Positions 41,697-51,148 are shown, numbered from the stretch's first letter. The stretch: DNA of 58,282 bases from Treponema sp. (GCA_022510865.1 JAFLSQ010000012.1:1-58282); one strand, 5' to 3'. Numbers and translations are program-made. Notes: generated from the letters alone by a model not told the origin.

Positions 41697-42635
41697 ATGC
41701 CGGGACTTTCAAAAACAATGTTTTGCTGCGCGGCTTGCGCCGGGATAATCATCATGCTGATGGCTTCCGTGTTGCTGCCGCGCAGGATGAGGCGGACTAT
41801 GCAGGAAAACGAAATAAAATCAATCAGCGGGCTTGAGAATCTCTGCCCGGACGCGCTCACGCTCCAGAGACAGGGCGCGGAGTACGGTGAGGTCAGGCAT
41901 ATCCGCTATCAGTCAAAGACGTGCGCCATGGAGCGCGGATTCAACGTCCTTTTTCCGCCGGAATACGACCAGACCAAGAAGTATCCCGTTTTTTACATGA
42001 TTCACGGAATTTTTGGCGATGAGAACACTTTCACCGGCGACCAGACGCTCCGCATAAAAGAGCTTGTCGGGAACATGATTTTGGACGGGCTTTGCGAGCC
42101 GATGATTATGATTTTCCCGAATATGTTCGCCGCCACAGACCCGAATCTCAAGCCGTCTTTTTCTGATGAGGCGGTGTGGTGCTACGACAACTTCATCAAC
42201 GAGCTGACGGATGACCTGATGCCTTACGTGGAGAAAAATCTTGGCGTGAAAACCGGGCGCGAGAACACTGCAATCTGCGGATTTTCGATGGGCGGACGAG
42301 AGACGCTTTTCATCACAATCAGAAAGCCGGAGCTTGCCGCTTATGTTGGGGCAATCGCGCCAGCACCGGGACTTGTTCCCGCGCATGACTGGGCAATGAA
42401 TCACAAAGGAATGATGGATGAGAGCGAGGTCCGGTATTCCAATCCCCTTCCAAAAATCCTGATGGTGTGCTGCGGTACAAATGACGGCACGGTGGGCAAA
42501 TATCCGCAGAGCTATCACAATCTTCTGGAAAAAAACGGCACGGAGCATTTCTGGTACGAGGTTGAGGGCGCGGATCACGACAACATCGCAATCAGAAGCG
42601 GGCTGTACCACATTCTGCGTTTCGCGTTCAGGTAA
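41697..42635 (+). CDS. CE1/esterase-D-like exported esterase (feruloyl or acetyl xylan esterase)
   Basis: From ATG 41697 the 312-aa product has an N-terminal membrane or signal segment (CCAACAGIIIMLMASVLLP) and an alpha/beta hydrolase domain of the esterase D/XynZ type. YPVFYMIHGIFGDENTFTG carries the oxyanion region and ICGFSMGGRETLF the nucleophile elbow; the catalytic Asp and His are probably in CCGTNDGTV and EGADHDNIA. Such enzymes remove ferulate or acetate from xylan. AGGATTTTT precedes the ATG. The next gene, an intracellular GH43, starts 15 nt after the stop, so they form an operon. Confidence 0.85.
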   Translation: MPGLSKTMFCCAACAGIIIMLMASVLLPRRMRRTMQENEIKSISGLENLCPDALTLQRQGAEYGEVRHIRYQSKTCAMERGFNVLFPPEYDQTKKYPVFYMIHGIFGDENTFTGDQTLRIKELVGNMILDGLCEPMIMIFPNMFAATDPNLKPSFSDEAVWCYDNFINELTDDLMPYVEKNLGVKTGRENTAICGFSMGGRETLFITIRKPELAAYVGAIAPAPGLVPAHDWAMNHKGMMDESEVRYSNPLPKILMVCCGTNDGTVGKYPQSYHNLLEKNGTEHFWYEVEGADHDNIAIRSGLYHILRFAFR

Positions 42636-42650
42636 AAGGAGGAGGCTGTC

Positions 42651-44153
42651 TTGAAAAATCGCGCTTTTAATCCTTATCTTCCTTCGTGGGAATATGTGCC
42701 TGACGGCGAGCCGCACGTTTTTGGCGACCGGGTCTATGTTTATGGCTCGCACGACCTTGCGGGCGGATGCGTTTTCTGCCTTGGCGATTATGTGTGCTGG
42801 TCCGCGCCTGTCACAGACCTGACCGACTGGCGTTACGAGGGCATAATCTACAAAAAAGACGATGACCCTGCCAATGACGGCCGGATGGTTCTTTATGCCC
42901 CGGATGTGTGCCAGGGCGCGGACGGACGCTACTATCTTTACTACGTCTACGACAAAGTGGGCTTTGTCTCGGTTGCGGTGTGCGACACACCGGCAGGAAG
43001 ATACAAATTCCACGGATATGTGCATTACAAAGACGGCACAAGGCTTGGTGAGCGCAAGGGCGATATGCCGCAGTTTGACCCGGCAGTTCTCTGCGAGAAC
43101 GGACGGACTTACCTTTACACCGGGTTCTGCGGCAACGGCATGAAAGAGCGAATCGGGGCGATGGCGACAGTCCTTGGGGAGGATATGCTCACAATCCAGC
43201 AGGAGCCTTCTGTCATCGTACCGGGGGACTGCTACACTGCGGACGGCGCGCTCCGGGAGGCAACGGCGCAGGCAGAGAAATCCGCGTGCCCGTACAAACT
43301 TGCGTCGCCGGAAAACTATCAGGGATTTTATGGCCATGCGTTCTTTGAGGCATCGTCAATCAGAAAAATCGGGGAGACTTACTATTTTGTCTACTCATCG
43401 CAAGTGATGCACGAGCTTTGTTATGCCACGAGCAAGTCTCCCACAGACGGATTTGTGTACCGCGGTGTGATTGTAAGCAACTGCGACCTGCACATCAGCA
43501 CTTATAAACCGGCGGATATACCGGCCGCATACGGCGCGAACAATCACGGCGGCATCGAGAAAATCAACGGGAATTTCTATGTTTTCTACCACCGCCACAC
43601 GAACGGAACATGGTTCTCGCGCCAAGGCTGCGCAGAGAAAATTACGGTGCGTGAGGACGGCTCAATTTTGCAGGCAGAGCTGACCTCATGCGGACTGAAC
43701 GGCGGCAATCTGCCGGCAAAGGGCGACTATCCCGCGTACATTGCGTGCAATATTTTTACCCAGACACCTTCGCTGTACGTTTCGCAGGAATTCCCAAAAA
43801 TAACGCAGTATAATTGCGATGAGCCGGACGGAACTCCGCTTGGAGGCACGCAGAACGCAGAGGATTCCTCGTACATCACCGGGATTACACCGGGCACTAC
43901 AATCGGATTCAAATACTTTGATTTTAAGGGCGAGGCCGTGCTGTCAATCACAACGCGCGCGTACATCCATGGCGATTTTGAGGTGCGCACGCAGTGGGAC
44001 GGCCCGGTTCTGGGGAAAATCCACATTGGGGACGGCTCGAATTTCTGGGAGCGGCACAGCGCGAAAATCAGTTTTCCTGAGGCGGCTGGCGCGCTCTACC
44101 TCAAATTCACGGGAACTGGAACCGGCCAGCTGAAATCAATCGGTTTTGAGTGA
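42651..44153 (+). CDS. Intracellular glycoside hydrolase family 43 with C-terminal CBM-like domain
   Basis: The 500-aa product has no signal peptide, so it probably acts on imported oligosaccharides. GH43 features: NPYLPSWEYVPDGEPHVFGD near the N-terminus, FDPAVLCENGRTYLYTGF with the conserved Asp, and GHAFFEASSIRKIGETYYFV with the probable acid Glu. The last 130 residues form a beta-sandwich (KGEAVLSITTRAYIHGDFEV). The likely role is beta-xylosidase or arabinofuranosidase. The start is TTG, placed 6 nt after GGAGGAG. It is the second gene of the operon after the esterase. Confidence 0.85.
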   Translation: MKNRAFNPYLPSWEYVPDGEPHVFGDRVYVYGSHDLAGGCVFCLGDYVCWSAPVTDLTDWRYEGIIYKKDDDPANDGRMVLYAPDVCQGADGRYYLYYVYDKVGFVSVAVCDTPAGRYKFHGYVHYKDGTRLGERKGDMPQFDPAVLCENGRTYLYTGFCGNGMKERIGAMATVLGEDMLTIQQEPSVIVPGDCYTADGALREATAQAEKSACPYKLASPENYQGFYGHAFFEASSIRKIGETYYFVYSSQVMHELCYATSKSPTDGFVYRGVIVSNCDLHISTYKPADIPAAYGANNHGGIEKINGNFYVFYHRHTNGTWFSRQGCAEKITVREDGSILQAELTSCGLNGGNLPAKGDYPAYIACNIFTQTPSLYVSQEFPKITQYNCDEPDGTPLGGTQNAEDSSYITGITPGTTIGFKYFDFKGEAVLSITTRAYIHGDFEVRTQWDGPVLGKIHIGDGSNFWERHSAKISFPEAAGALYLKFTGTGTGQLKSIGFE

Positions 44154-44163
44154 GAGCGGGCAG

Positions 44164-44198
44164 GATGATTCCGCGGCATAACCGGGAGGATTTTCCGG
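44164..44198 (+). repeat. Dispersed intergenic repeat, copy A
   Basis: This segment begins 11 bp after the GH43 stop. Its first 29 bases match 49640-49668 at 26 positions (for example GATGATTC, GCGGCA, AACCG, GAGGATT). Both copies lie just after plus-strand genes of the carbohydrate locus. Confidence 0.6.
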
Positions 44199-44218
44199 CC
44201 GCACCGCAAATTGAGTAA

Positions 44219-44235
44219 TTTATGTTTAACATAAA
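44219..44235. promoter_or_regulatory. 17-bp perfect palindrome upstream of the sugar-binding lipoprotein gene
   Basis: TTTATGTT-T-AACATAAA is a perfect inverted repeat about 70 bp before the ATG at 44307. TATAAA (44281-44286) may be the -10, but no good -35 is visible. It is probably an operator for the transporter genes. Confidence 0.5.
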
Positions 44236-44306
44236 TGATATGGAAATCGGTTGCAGGACAATCGGTTTGGGAAAAAAAGTTATAAAATCTAAGAAAGGAG
44301 GATTTT

Positions 44307-45995
44307 ATGAAAAAGGTAATGTCAGTTGCTTTGGCAGCGGTCATGGCATTAAGTTTGGTGGGATGCAGCAAAGGCGGCAAGAACGGCGCGATGAACATCT
44401 CGATATTCTCGATTCAGCAGAGGGAGCAGCCGCCTGCTGACAACAAAACCTACAAGTGGATTGAGGAGAAATTCGGCGTGACTTTCTCTTTTGACATTCT
44501 TGTTGGCGACAAAGACCAGAAAATCGGCGTTCTGATTGCCTCCGGCGACCTGCCTGATTTGGTTGAGGTTGACTCAGAGAAATTCCAGGGCGCGGGCACT
44601 TTGCGCGACCTCAAGCCGCTTGTTGAGAAATACGGCCCGAATCTTATGAAGCACTACTCTTCGGCATGGAAGAAAATGATTGACCAGGACTCGGAGAAGG
44701 ACGCGAACGGCAACATCATCAAAGAGCACATCTACTCGCTTCCTAACTACGGCGTGATTGACGGAATTCCATCTGACACATACTACAACCAGAACGGCTG
44801 GTGGATTCAGAAGGCGGTTCTCAAAGAGTTCGGCTATCCGCAGATTAAGACGATTGACCAGTATTTTGATTTGCTTGAGGCATACTACAAGAAGCATCCC
44901 ACAATCGACGGAATGCCTACAATTCCGTTCTCAATCATCACAGCGGACTGGGAGGCATTCAACCTGTGGAATCCGCCGAACTTCCTTGCGGGCTATCCGA
45001 ATGACGGAAACGGGCACGTTGACCTTGTTGACGGCAAATATGTCTACACCGATAACTTTGCCGATGCGAACGCAAAACGATGGTTCAAGCTTGCCAACGG
45101 CTACTTCCAGCGCGGATTGATTGACCCGGCCTCTTTCACAGACAACCGCGACCAGTATTACGCGAAAATTGCGCAGGGACGCGTTCTTGGAATGTTCATT
45201 CAGGGCTGGCAGTTCATGGGCGAGCCGGAGCAGACACTTTGGTCAGCGGGCAAAGACGAGCGAACTTACGCGCCGCTTCCAATCGTGTTTGATGAGTCAA
45301 TCAGACCGCATTACCGCGACCAGTCTCTGCCGAACCTCCAGAGAGGCTACGGAATCACAGTGAAATGCCCGGAAGCAAAGGCAATCAAAATCATCCAGTT
45401 CATGGACAAAATGCTTGAGGAAGAGAATCAGAAAGTCCTTTACTGGGGATTTGAGGGCGAGGATTACCTGATTGACGAGCAGGGACGCGCTTACAGGACA
45501 GAGAAGCAGAGAGCGGATCAGAAAGACCCGAACTGGATTCAGAAGAACCGCGCCACGCTCTGGATTGAGGAAGCCCCGAAACTGGAAGGAACTCTTCCAA
45601 GCGGCTACACACGCTCAATGGACGACCTTGAGTGGGAGTACGCGCTGAGCCAGAAACCCGTTGACCTTGAGCTTTGGGCCGCTTACGACGTTGGCTCTTA
45701 CGCGGAATTCGTGGACAGCAATCCTCCCAAAAACGCGGGCTGGTATCCAATGTGGCAGTGCAATCCGTCCGCAGAAAACGGCGGATTTGAGGAAGAGGCC
45801 GCTGTTGCCATGACCGGGTTCGAAACAATCCAGAGGAAATATCTTCCTATGATGATTATGGGAAAACCCTCTGATTTTGAGAAAACCTGGAATGAGTACG
45901 CGAACTTGCTCAAACCGCTCACGACCACATACAACAAGTTCATGCAGCAGCAGCTTGACCATCGTGTGGAAGCGTTTGGTGGCTTTCAGGACTAA
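44307..45995 (+). CDS. CUT1-type oligosaccharide-binding lipoprotein (LplA/YtcQ-like)
   Basis: The 562-aa product has a lipobox (LSLVGC, Cys 20) and the large two-lobed fold of family 1 solute-binding proteins (EKFGVTFSFDILVGDKDQK, LIASGDLPDLVEV, and a C-terminal helical lobe ending KFMQQQLDHRVEAF). It should hold oligosaccharides in the periplasm for the two permeases downstream. AAGGAGG precedes the ATG. A terminator at 46057-46092 follows, so this gene can be expressed above the permeases. Substrate is inferred from the GH43/GH5/esterase neighbours to be xylan or related oligosaccharides. Confidence 0.9.
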   Translation: MKKVMSVALAAVMALSLVGCSKGGKNGAMNISIFSIQQREQPPADNKTYKWIEEKFGVTFSFDILVGDKDQKIGVLIASGDLPDLVEVDSEKFQGAGTLRDLKPLVEKYGPNLMKHYSSAWKKMIDQDSEKDANGNIIKEHIYSLPNYGVIDGIPSDTYYNQNGWWIQKAVLKEFGYPQIKTIDQYFDLLEAYYKKHPTIDGMPTIPFSIITADWEAFNLWNPPNFLAGYPNDGNGHVDLVDGKYVYTDNFADANAKRWFKLANGYFQRGLIDPASFTDNRDQYYAKIAQGRVLGMFIQGWQFMGEPEQTLWSAGKDERTYAPLPIVFDESIRPHYRDQSLPNLQRGYGITVKCPEAKAIKIIQFMDKMLEEENQKVLYWGFEGEDYLIDEQGRAYRTEKQRADQKDPNWIQKNRATLWIEEAPKLEGTLPSGYTRSMDDLEWEYALSQKPVDLELWAAYDVGSYAEFVDSNPPKNAGWYPMWQCNPSAENGGFEEEAAVAMTGFETIQRKYLPMMIMGKPSDFEKTWNEYANLLKPLTTTYNKFMQQQLDHRVEAFGGFQD

Positions 45996-46056
45996 GTGAA
46001 GCCCTGCGATTTGTGACTTTTGTCTGATGCGGGGCTGTCGCAGGCAGTTCCGCTGT

Positions 46057-46092
46057 AAAAAAGTCCACGGATTTTTCTGTGGACTTTTTTTT
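46057..46092 (+). terminator. Terminator between binding-protein and permease genes
   Basis: GTCCAC (46063-46068) pairs with GTGGAC (46079-46084), extended by A-T pairs, then eight T. Partial read-through would set the ratio of binding protein to permease. Confidence 0.85.
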
Positions 46093-46148
46093 GCCTTGCG
46101 ATTGCCCGGACGCGCTCCGGCAGTCAAATCTTCTTGGCAGGTGTTTTA

Positions 46149-47111
46149 ATGAATAACAATAAAAAGAAACTGGTGGACGCAAATTCCACAGAACTGACCA
46201 AAAAGAGCAAACGGAAACTTCTGGGCAAGCAGAAAATGCTCATCCTGATGTCCCTGCCTTTTGTTCTTTACATCATTTTGTTCAGATACATCCCGCTGTG
46301 GGGCTGGACAATGGCTTTTCAGGATTACAAGCCGTACAAAAGTTTTGGCGAGCAGGATTGGGTGGGCCTGAAATGGTTCGTGCAGCTTTTCGCAGACAAA
46401 GAATTCCTGCTCTCGCTCAGAAACACGGTGGGAATGAGCCTCATAAGCACCGCGCTCGGATACATCACGGCGATTATAATCGCGGTGTTCCTGAACGAGG
46501 TGCGCTATATCGGCGTGAAAAGATTTGTGCAGACAGTCTCCTACCTTCCGCACTTTCTTTCATGGGTGATTGTCACGGGACTTGTCGCGAACGTCCTTTC
46601 TGTTGAGGACGGAATTCTGAACAACATCCTTATGTCGCTGCATCTGATTAAAGAGCCGGTGAAATGGCTGTCAATCCCAAAGTATTTCTGGCACATAATC
46701 GGATGGACGTATGTCTGGAAGGAAGTGGGCTGGAACACAATCGTCTATCTTGGCGCAATGACCGCAATTGACCCGTGCCTTTACGAGGCCGCGCAGATTG
46801 ACGGATGCGGACGGCTCCGCAAAATCTGGCACATAACTTTGCCGGGAATCAAGCCTACAATCATAATTATGATGATTATGTCTGCCGGTCACATCCTTGA
46901 CGCTAACTTTGAGATGCCCTATTTGCTTCAGAACGGAATGATTCAGGATGTCGCCGAGACAATCGACATTTACGTTCTTAAATACGGCTTCAAGCTGTCA
47001 AGATACGGTCTTGCCACCGCCGCAGGAATTTTCAAGAATGTTGTGAATATCATTCTTCTTGTGATTGCCAACTATATTGCGAAGAAGAGTGGTGAGGAGC
47101 GTCTGATATGA
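46149..47111 (+). CDS. CUT1 sugar ABC transporter permease (LplB-like)
   Basis: The 320-aa inner-membrane protein has six predicted helices and the EAA loop YEAAQIDGCGRLRKIWHITL that contacts the ATPase. LPFVLYIILFRYIPLWGWTM is typical of the LplB/YtcP group. The start at 46149 (MNNNKKK) is preferred over 46134 because AGGTG stands before it. Its stop overlaps the next permease as ATGA. No ATPase gene is nearby, so a shared MsmK/UgpC-type ATPase encoded elsewhere is likely. Confidence 0.95.
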   Translation: MNNNKKKLVDANSTELTKKSKRKLLGKQKMLILMSLPFVLYIILFRYIPLWGWTMAFQDYKPYKSFGEQDWVGLKWFVQLFADKEFLLSLRNTVGMSLISTALGYITAIIIAVFLNEVRYIGVKRFVQTVSYLPHFLSWVIVTGLVANVLSVEDGILNNILMSLHLIKEPVKWLSIPKYFWHIIGWTYVWKEVGWNTIVYLGAMTAIDPCLYEAAQIDGCGRLRKIWHITLPGIKPTIIIMMIMSAGHILDANFEMPYLLQNGMIQDVAETIDIYVLKYGFKLSRYGLATAAGIFKNVVNIILLVIANYIAKKSGEERLI

Positions 47112-48046
47112 CAAATAATAAAAACGAATATGCGCAGGCAAAACGCCGCACCAATTTGAGCAATGTGATTTTTGATGCCGTGATTTTCATAGTGCTGGCA
47201 TTTGTAGTCGTTGCGACGGTCTACCCGTTCTGGAACACGGTCGCAATCTCCTTCAACGAGGGTCTGGACTCGCTCACAGGCGGAATCACGCTGCTGCCAC
47301 GAAAATTCACGTTGCAGAACTACAAGAATCTTTTTGTGACACCAAGAATTTTCCACGCGGGAATAATCTCTGTCACAAGAACGATTATTCAGACCGTCCT
47401 TTGCGTTTTCTGCACCGCAATCCTTGCATACGCGCTCAGCCGCAAGGAATTCGTAATCAGAAAGCCGCTCACAACAATCATCGTCATTTCTATGTACGTG
47501 AACGCCGGGCTTATCCCAAGCTATATGCTCATCAAAAATCTGGGATTGCTCAACAAGTACGCGGTCTACATCATCCCAGGTATTGTGGATGTGTTCAACT
47601 TCATTCTTGTGCGGACTTATATCAACGGACTGCCAGACAGTTTCGTGGAGTCAGCGCGGATTGACGGTGCGAATGAATTCCGCATTTTCATGCAGATTAT
47701 CATGCCGCTGATTGTTCCGTCCATCGCGATGATAAGCCTGTTCACGGCGGTGAACGCATGGAACAGCTGGTTCGACACGTACCTGTACACTTCGCCAAAA
47801 CCAAAACTGCACTCGCTGCAATATGTTTTGATGTCGTTCCTGCAAGCAAGCCAGAACCAAGTCTCTTCCGCAGACGCGAATTCCATGGCACTTGCCGCGT
47901 CATCCGGCGCAGCAACGGCAATGTCAACGCCAATCAGCATCCGCTCGGCAATCACAGTCATTGCCACTGTCCCGATTCTGGTTGTCTATCCGTTCGTGCA
48001 GAAATATTTTGTAGTTGGTATGACAATTGGCGGCGTGAAAGAATAA
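47108..48046 (+). CDS. CUT1 sugar ABC transporter permease (LplC/YtcP-like)
   Basis: The 312-aa partner permease has six helices and the EAA loop VESARIDGANEFRIFMQIIM. It is translationally coupled to the upstream permease by a 4-nt overlap. VATVYPFWNTVAISFNEG near the N-terminus and a C-terminal YPFVQKYFVVGMTIGGVKE are typical of the family. With the lipoprotein at 44307 it forms an importer that lacks its own ATPase. Confidence 0.95.
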   Translation: MTNNKNEYAQAKRRTNLSNVIFDAVIFIVLAFVVVATVYPFWNTVAISFNEGLDSLTGGITLLPRKFTLQNYKNLFVTPRIFHAGIISVTRTIIQTVLCVFCTAILAYALSRKEFVIRKPLTTIIVISMYVNAGLIPSYMLIKNLGLLNKYAVYIIPGIVDVFNFILVRTYINGLPDSFVESARIDGANEFRIFMQIIMPLIVPSIAMISLFTAVNAWNSWFDTYLYTSPKPKLHSLQYVLMSFLQASQNQVSSADANSMALAASSGAATAMSTPISIRSAITVIATVPILVVYPFVQKYFVVGMTIGGVKE

Positions 48047-48074
48047 TCACGGCCGGAAAATCAAAAATCATAGA

Positions 48075-48105
48075 GCACTGCGGGCAAAATTCTGTTCCGC
48101 AGTGT
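48075..48105 (+). terminator. Hairpin between permease and carboxylesterase genes
   Basis: CACTGCGG (48076-48083) pairs with CCGCAGTG (48097-48104) around a 13-nt loop. No T run follows, so it may be a processing or stabilising hairpin rather than a terminator. Confidence 0.4.
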
Positions 48106-48130
48106 TATTCGCAGCATAAATCAAAGAAAA

Positions 48131-49621
48131 ATGATTAGAGAGACAAAAATTGAGCAAGGGATTGTGCGCGGAATTCCCGCCGCAGACCCAAGAATCACGG
48201 CGTTCAAAGGAATTCCGTTCGCAAAGCCGCCTGTTGGCGCGCTCAGATGGGCACCGCCGCAGCCCGCAGAAAAATGGGATGGCGTTCGCGACTGCCGCGC
48301 ATTTTCCGCAGTGCCTGTTCAGCCCGGCGCGAATCCGAATCCGCCGGATGACGACCTTTACGGCAAAGAATGGTGCGTTGACACGGAACTGCAAATGAGC
48401 GAGGACTGCCTTTACCTGAATGTGTGGACTCCCGCCCGCAAAACAGACGAGAATCTGCCCGTTTACTTCTGGATTTTTGGCGGCGGATGGCAGGTCGGGA
48501 ACGCATCCGAAATGGAATTTGACGGCGAGCGGATTGCACGGCGCGGAATTGTCGTGGTGACAATAAATTACCGCGTGAACCTGTTCGGATTCTCTTGCCA
48601 CAAAGAAATCACAGCGGAATACCCGGAAAATCCGGCGAACTTCGGATTGCAGGACCAGCAGTTCGCGCTCAAATGGGTCAGCCGCAACATAGCGGCGTTC
48701 GGAGGAGACCCCGGCAACATCACGATTGGCGGGCAATCCGCGGGCGGCGGCAGCGTGCTTTTTCACATCCAGAATCCGGAAAGCAGAAAATATTTCAGAC
48801 GCGCAGTGGTAGAAAGCGGCGTTTTCGTGAATCCGTTCAGGGCGCTCTTCCCCGAGCATTCCGTGGCGGACGCGGAGGAAAAATGCCAAAGATTCTTTGA
48901 ATTCTGCGGCGCACAGACGATTGACGAAGCCCGCAAACTTTCCGCAGACTTTCTCTGGCAAAAATGGCACGAATGGGGCGGGTTTGAGAAATCCGCAGCA
49001 ATTTGGGCTCCTTGCCGCGACGGAAACTTCGCGCGCGCGACAATCATAGACGCGGTGCAGAAATGCGGCGTTGAGCCGCCTCCGCTTCTGATTGGCTACA
49101 CCACGGACGAATTCCTTGACTCGCCCACCCCGGCAGTAAAAGAAAGCCTGATAAACACGGTGGAGCTTGGAATCCGCAGGCTCATTCAGGCAGAGGAATC
49201 ACGCGGATTGTTCGGCAAGAATTATGTTTATAAATTCGATGTGCCAATTCCCGGCTGGGATAATCCGGGCAAATTTCATTCGGTTGACCTCTGGTTTTTC
49301 TTTGAGACGCTCGCAAAATGCTGGCGGCCTTTTACAGGCGTGCATTACGATATTGCGCGGAAAATCTGCGATTATCTTTGCAATTTCATAAAGACGGGCA
49401 ATCCGAATGACAACGGCATTGAGTCCGCCGGTCTGAACGCGGGCGCGGGCGTAAATTACCAGCCGACAAAGCCTGAGAACATCGCGCGGCAAAAAGCGGA
49501 AAAAGAGCCACTCCCCGAATGGAAGCCTTTCTCCACAAAAGAGCCGAACTGCATGATTTTCACAACCGATTGCTCGCCCCAAATTCTGATGCCGTCGGAT
49601 GAAATCAAAAAATATCTGTAG
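48131..49621 (+). CDS. Type-B carboxylesterase
   Basis: The 496-aa alpha/beta hydrolase has the two type-B signatures: EDCLYLNVW at 91-99 and GGDPGNITIGGQSAGGGS with nucleophile Ser 203. The oxyanion GGGW motif is near 117-120. There is no signal peptide, so it is cytosolic. It could cleave acetyl or aryl esters from imported oligosaccharides, in line with its position after the sugar permeases. The SD is weak. The 84-bp gap to the permease holds only the hairpin. Confidence 0.9.
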   Translation: MIRETKIEQGIVRGIPAADPRITAFKGIPFAKPPVGALRWAPPQPAEKWDGVRDCRAFSAVPVQPGANPNPPDDDLYGKEWCVDTELQMSEDCLYLNVWTPARKTDENLPVYFWIFGGGWQVGNASEMEFDGERIARRGIVVVTINYRVNLFGFSCHKEITAEYPENPANFGLQDQQFALKWVSRNIAAFGGDPGNITIGGQSAGGGSVLFHIQNPESRKYFRRAVVESGVFVNPFRALFPEHSVADAEEKCQRFFEFCGAQTIDEARKLSADFLWQKWHEWGGFEKSAAIWAPCRDGNFARATIIDAVQKCGVEPPPLLIGYTTDEFLDSPTPAVKESLINTVELGIRRLIQAEESRGLFGKNYVYKFDVPIPGWDNPGKFHSVDLWFFFETLAKCWRPFTGVHYDIARKICDYLCNFIKTGNPNDNGIESAGLNAGAGVNYQPTKPENIARQKAEKEPLPEWKPFSTKEPNCMIFTTDCSPQILMPSDEIKKYL

Positions 49622-49639
49622 GAAAATCCCCGGACGCAT

Positions 49640-49675
49640 GATGATTCTGCGGCAGAACCGTGAGGATTATTTCCG
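49640..49675 (+). repeat. Dispersed intergenic repeat, copy B
   Basis: This is the partner of 44164-44198 and starts 18 bp after the carboxylesterase stop. Over the first 29 bases 26 are identical; the three differences are single substitutions. Confidence 0.6.
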
Positions 49676-49702
49676 CTGATTTTCCTGCGGCTGTCCTGCC
49701 TT

Positions 49703-49731
49703 ACAAAAAGTCCGCGCGAAAGCGCGGACTT
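49703..49731 (-). terminator. Terminator of the GH1 gene
   Basis: A perfect ten-base stem (49708-49717 with 49722-49731) closes a GAAA tetraloop (TTTC on the minus strand). On the minus strand five T follow. It lies about 95 bp downstream of the minus-strand GH1 gene; on the plus strand it also ends the carboxylesterase region. Confidence 0.8.
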
Positions 49732-49825
49732 CCTCGGGCATTTTTTTTGAGACATCCGCGCAGGCTTGGAAATGCGGGCTTAAAATCCACATGAGAATCC
49801 AAGTCTGCGGCATCAGAAATCAGAT

Positions 49826-51148
49826 TTACAGATTTGCGCCGTTGCTTTGGATGACGGTCTTGTACCAGTACGCGGAATCTTTTGGAACGCGCTGCTGGGT
49901 CTGGTAATCGCAGAAAATCATTCCGAACCGCGGATTATATCCCGCCGCCCACTCAAAATTGTCCATGAGCGACCACTGGAAATAACCGCGCAGGTCACAG
50001 CCCTCATCGGCAGCGTTGCGCAGGCACAGAAGATAGCGGCGCAGAAAATCCGTTCTGTTGGGATCGTGGACTTTGCCGTCCAGGCTCACCCAGTCGTGGC
50101 ATGAAAGTCCGTTCTCGGTGATGAAAATCGGGGTTTTATAGCGTTTTGTAAAATGACGCGCTCCCCAGCGGATTGCCTCGGGCTTGATGTCCCAGCCAAG
50201 CTCGTTGTGCGCCATGCCGTCCGGGCGCGTCCAATTGCCAACATAACGCCCCTGATAAATGTTCAGACCCACAAAATCGATTTTCTGACCGATGAGCCGC
50301 ATATCATCGTCCGAGAAAGCGGGGAAAATATAGCCGCACTCATCAAGAAGCCGCTGCGGATATTTCCCGAAAATCACAGGATCCATCCAGTAGCTGCTTG
50401 ACCATATAAAATTCTCCTTTCCACAGAAAAACTGCGAATCATAGGCCGCGGCCTCGTCATCGTCCGTAACGGGAATCGCGGGCATCTCCGCAACGGTGAT
50501 TCCGACTTTTGCATCCGGCACAAGACTGCGCAGGGCGCGCACAGCTTTTCCGTGCGCCATGTGGATATTATGGCCAACGTTCAGAAGGTCACGAGTGCCA
50601 AGCCGAAGCCCCGGCGCGTGCGAGCCTTCCAGCATTCCGCAGCCGGTGAAAACAGACGGCTCATTAAAAGTGATGAAATTCTTAACCCTGTCACCAAAAT
50701 TCTTTGCGACAACCTGAGTATAAGCCTCGAACCAGTCAGAAATCTGCGGATTGAGCCAGCCTCCGCGCAGATATGCGTAATAAGGCAGGTCCCAGTGGTA
50801 TAAAGTCACGAACGGCGTGATTTTGTGCGCCAGAAGCTCGTCAATCAGGCGGTTGTAAAAATCAATCCCTTTTTGGTTCACAGTTCCATTAACGTCGCTT
50901 ATGACGCGCGGCCAGGCGACAGAAAAACGGTAGGCCTTCAATCCAAGCTCTGCCATCAGCGCGACATCCTCCTTGTAGCGGTGATAATGGTCACACGCAA
51001 CATCTCCGCTGGAATTGTCGCTGATTTTTCCGCCCTCGTGGCAGAAAACATCCCAGATGCTCGGGACTTTGCCGTCCTCGTTCCATGCGCCCTCAATCTG
51101 AAAGGCGGCCGTAGCCGCTCCCCACACAAAATCTTCTCTGAATCCCAT
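49826..51148 (-). CDS. Glycoside hydrolase family 1 beta-glucosidase
   Basis: The 440-aa cytosolic TIM-barrel enzyme has the GH1 N-terminal signature FVWGAATAAFQIEGAWNEDG, the acid/base Glu 163 in ITFNEPSVFTG and the nucleophile Glu 345 in FITENGLSCHD. QWSLMDNFEWAAGYNPRFG near the C-terminus is also typical. It hydrolyses cellobiose or other beta-glucosides made by the neighbouring GH5. AAGGAGG precedes the ATG. It is divergent from the GH5 gene and has its own terminator. Confidence 0.95.
   Translation of the reverse strand: MGFREDFVWGAATAAFQIEGAWNEDGKVPSIWDVFCHEGGKISDNSSGDVACDHYHRYKEDVALMAELGLKAYRFSVAWPRVISDVNGTVNQKGIDFYNRLIDELLAHKITPFVTLYHWDLPYYAYLRGGWLNPQISDWFEAYTQVVAKNFGDRVKNFITFNEPSVFTGCGMLEGSHAPGLRLGTRDLLNVGHNIHMAHGKAVRALRSLVPDAKVGITVAEMPAIPVTDDDEAAAYDSQFFCGKENFIWSSSYWMDPVIFGKYPQRLLDECGYIFPAFSDDDMRLIGQKIDFVGLNIYQGRYVGNWTRPDGMAHNELGWDIKPEAIRWGARHFTKRYKTPIFITENGLSCHDWVSLDGKVHDPNRTDFLRRYLLCLRNAADEGCDLRGYFQWSLMDNFEWAAGYNPRFGMIFCDYQTQQRVPKDSAYWYKTVIQSNGANL

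Noticed and set aside
41913..43337. Long minus-strand open frame opposite the esterase and GH43 genes
   Set aside because: It spans the complement of two well-identified plus-strand enzymes and has no ribosome site; it is an antisense shadow of GC-rich codon use.
44222..44440. Plus-strand frame starting in the palindrome before the binding-protein gene
   Set aside because: It has no SD and runs out of frame into the lipoprotein gene; the palindrome is better read as an operator.
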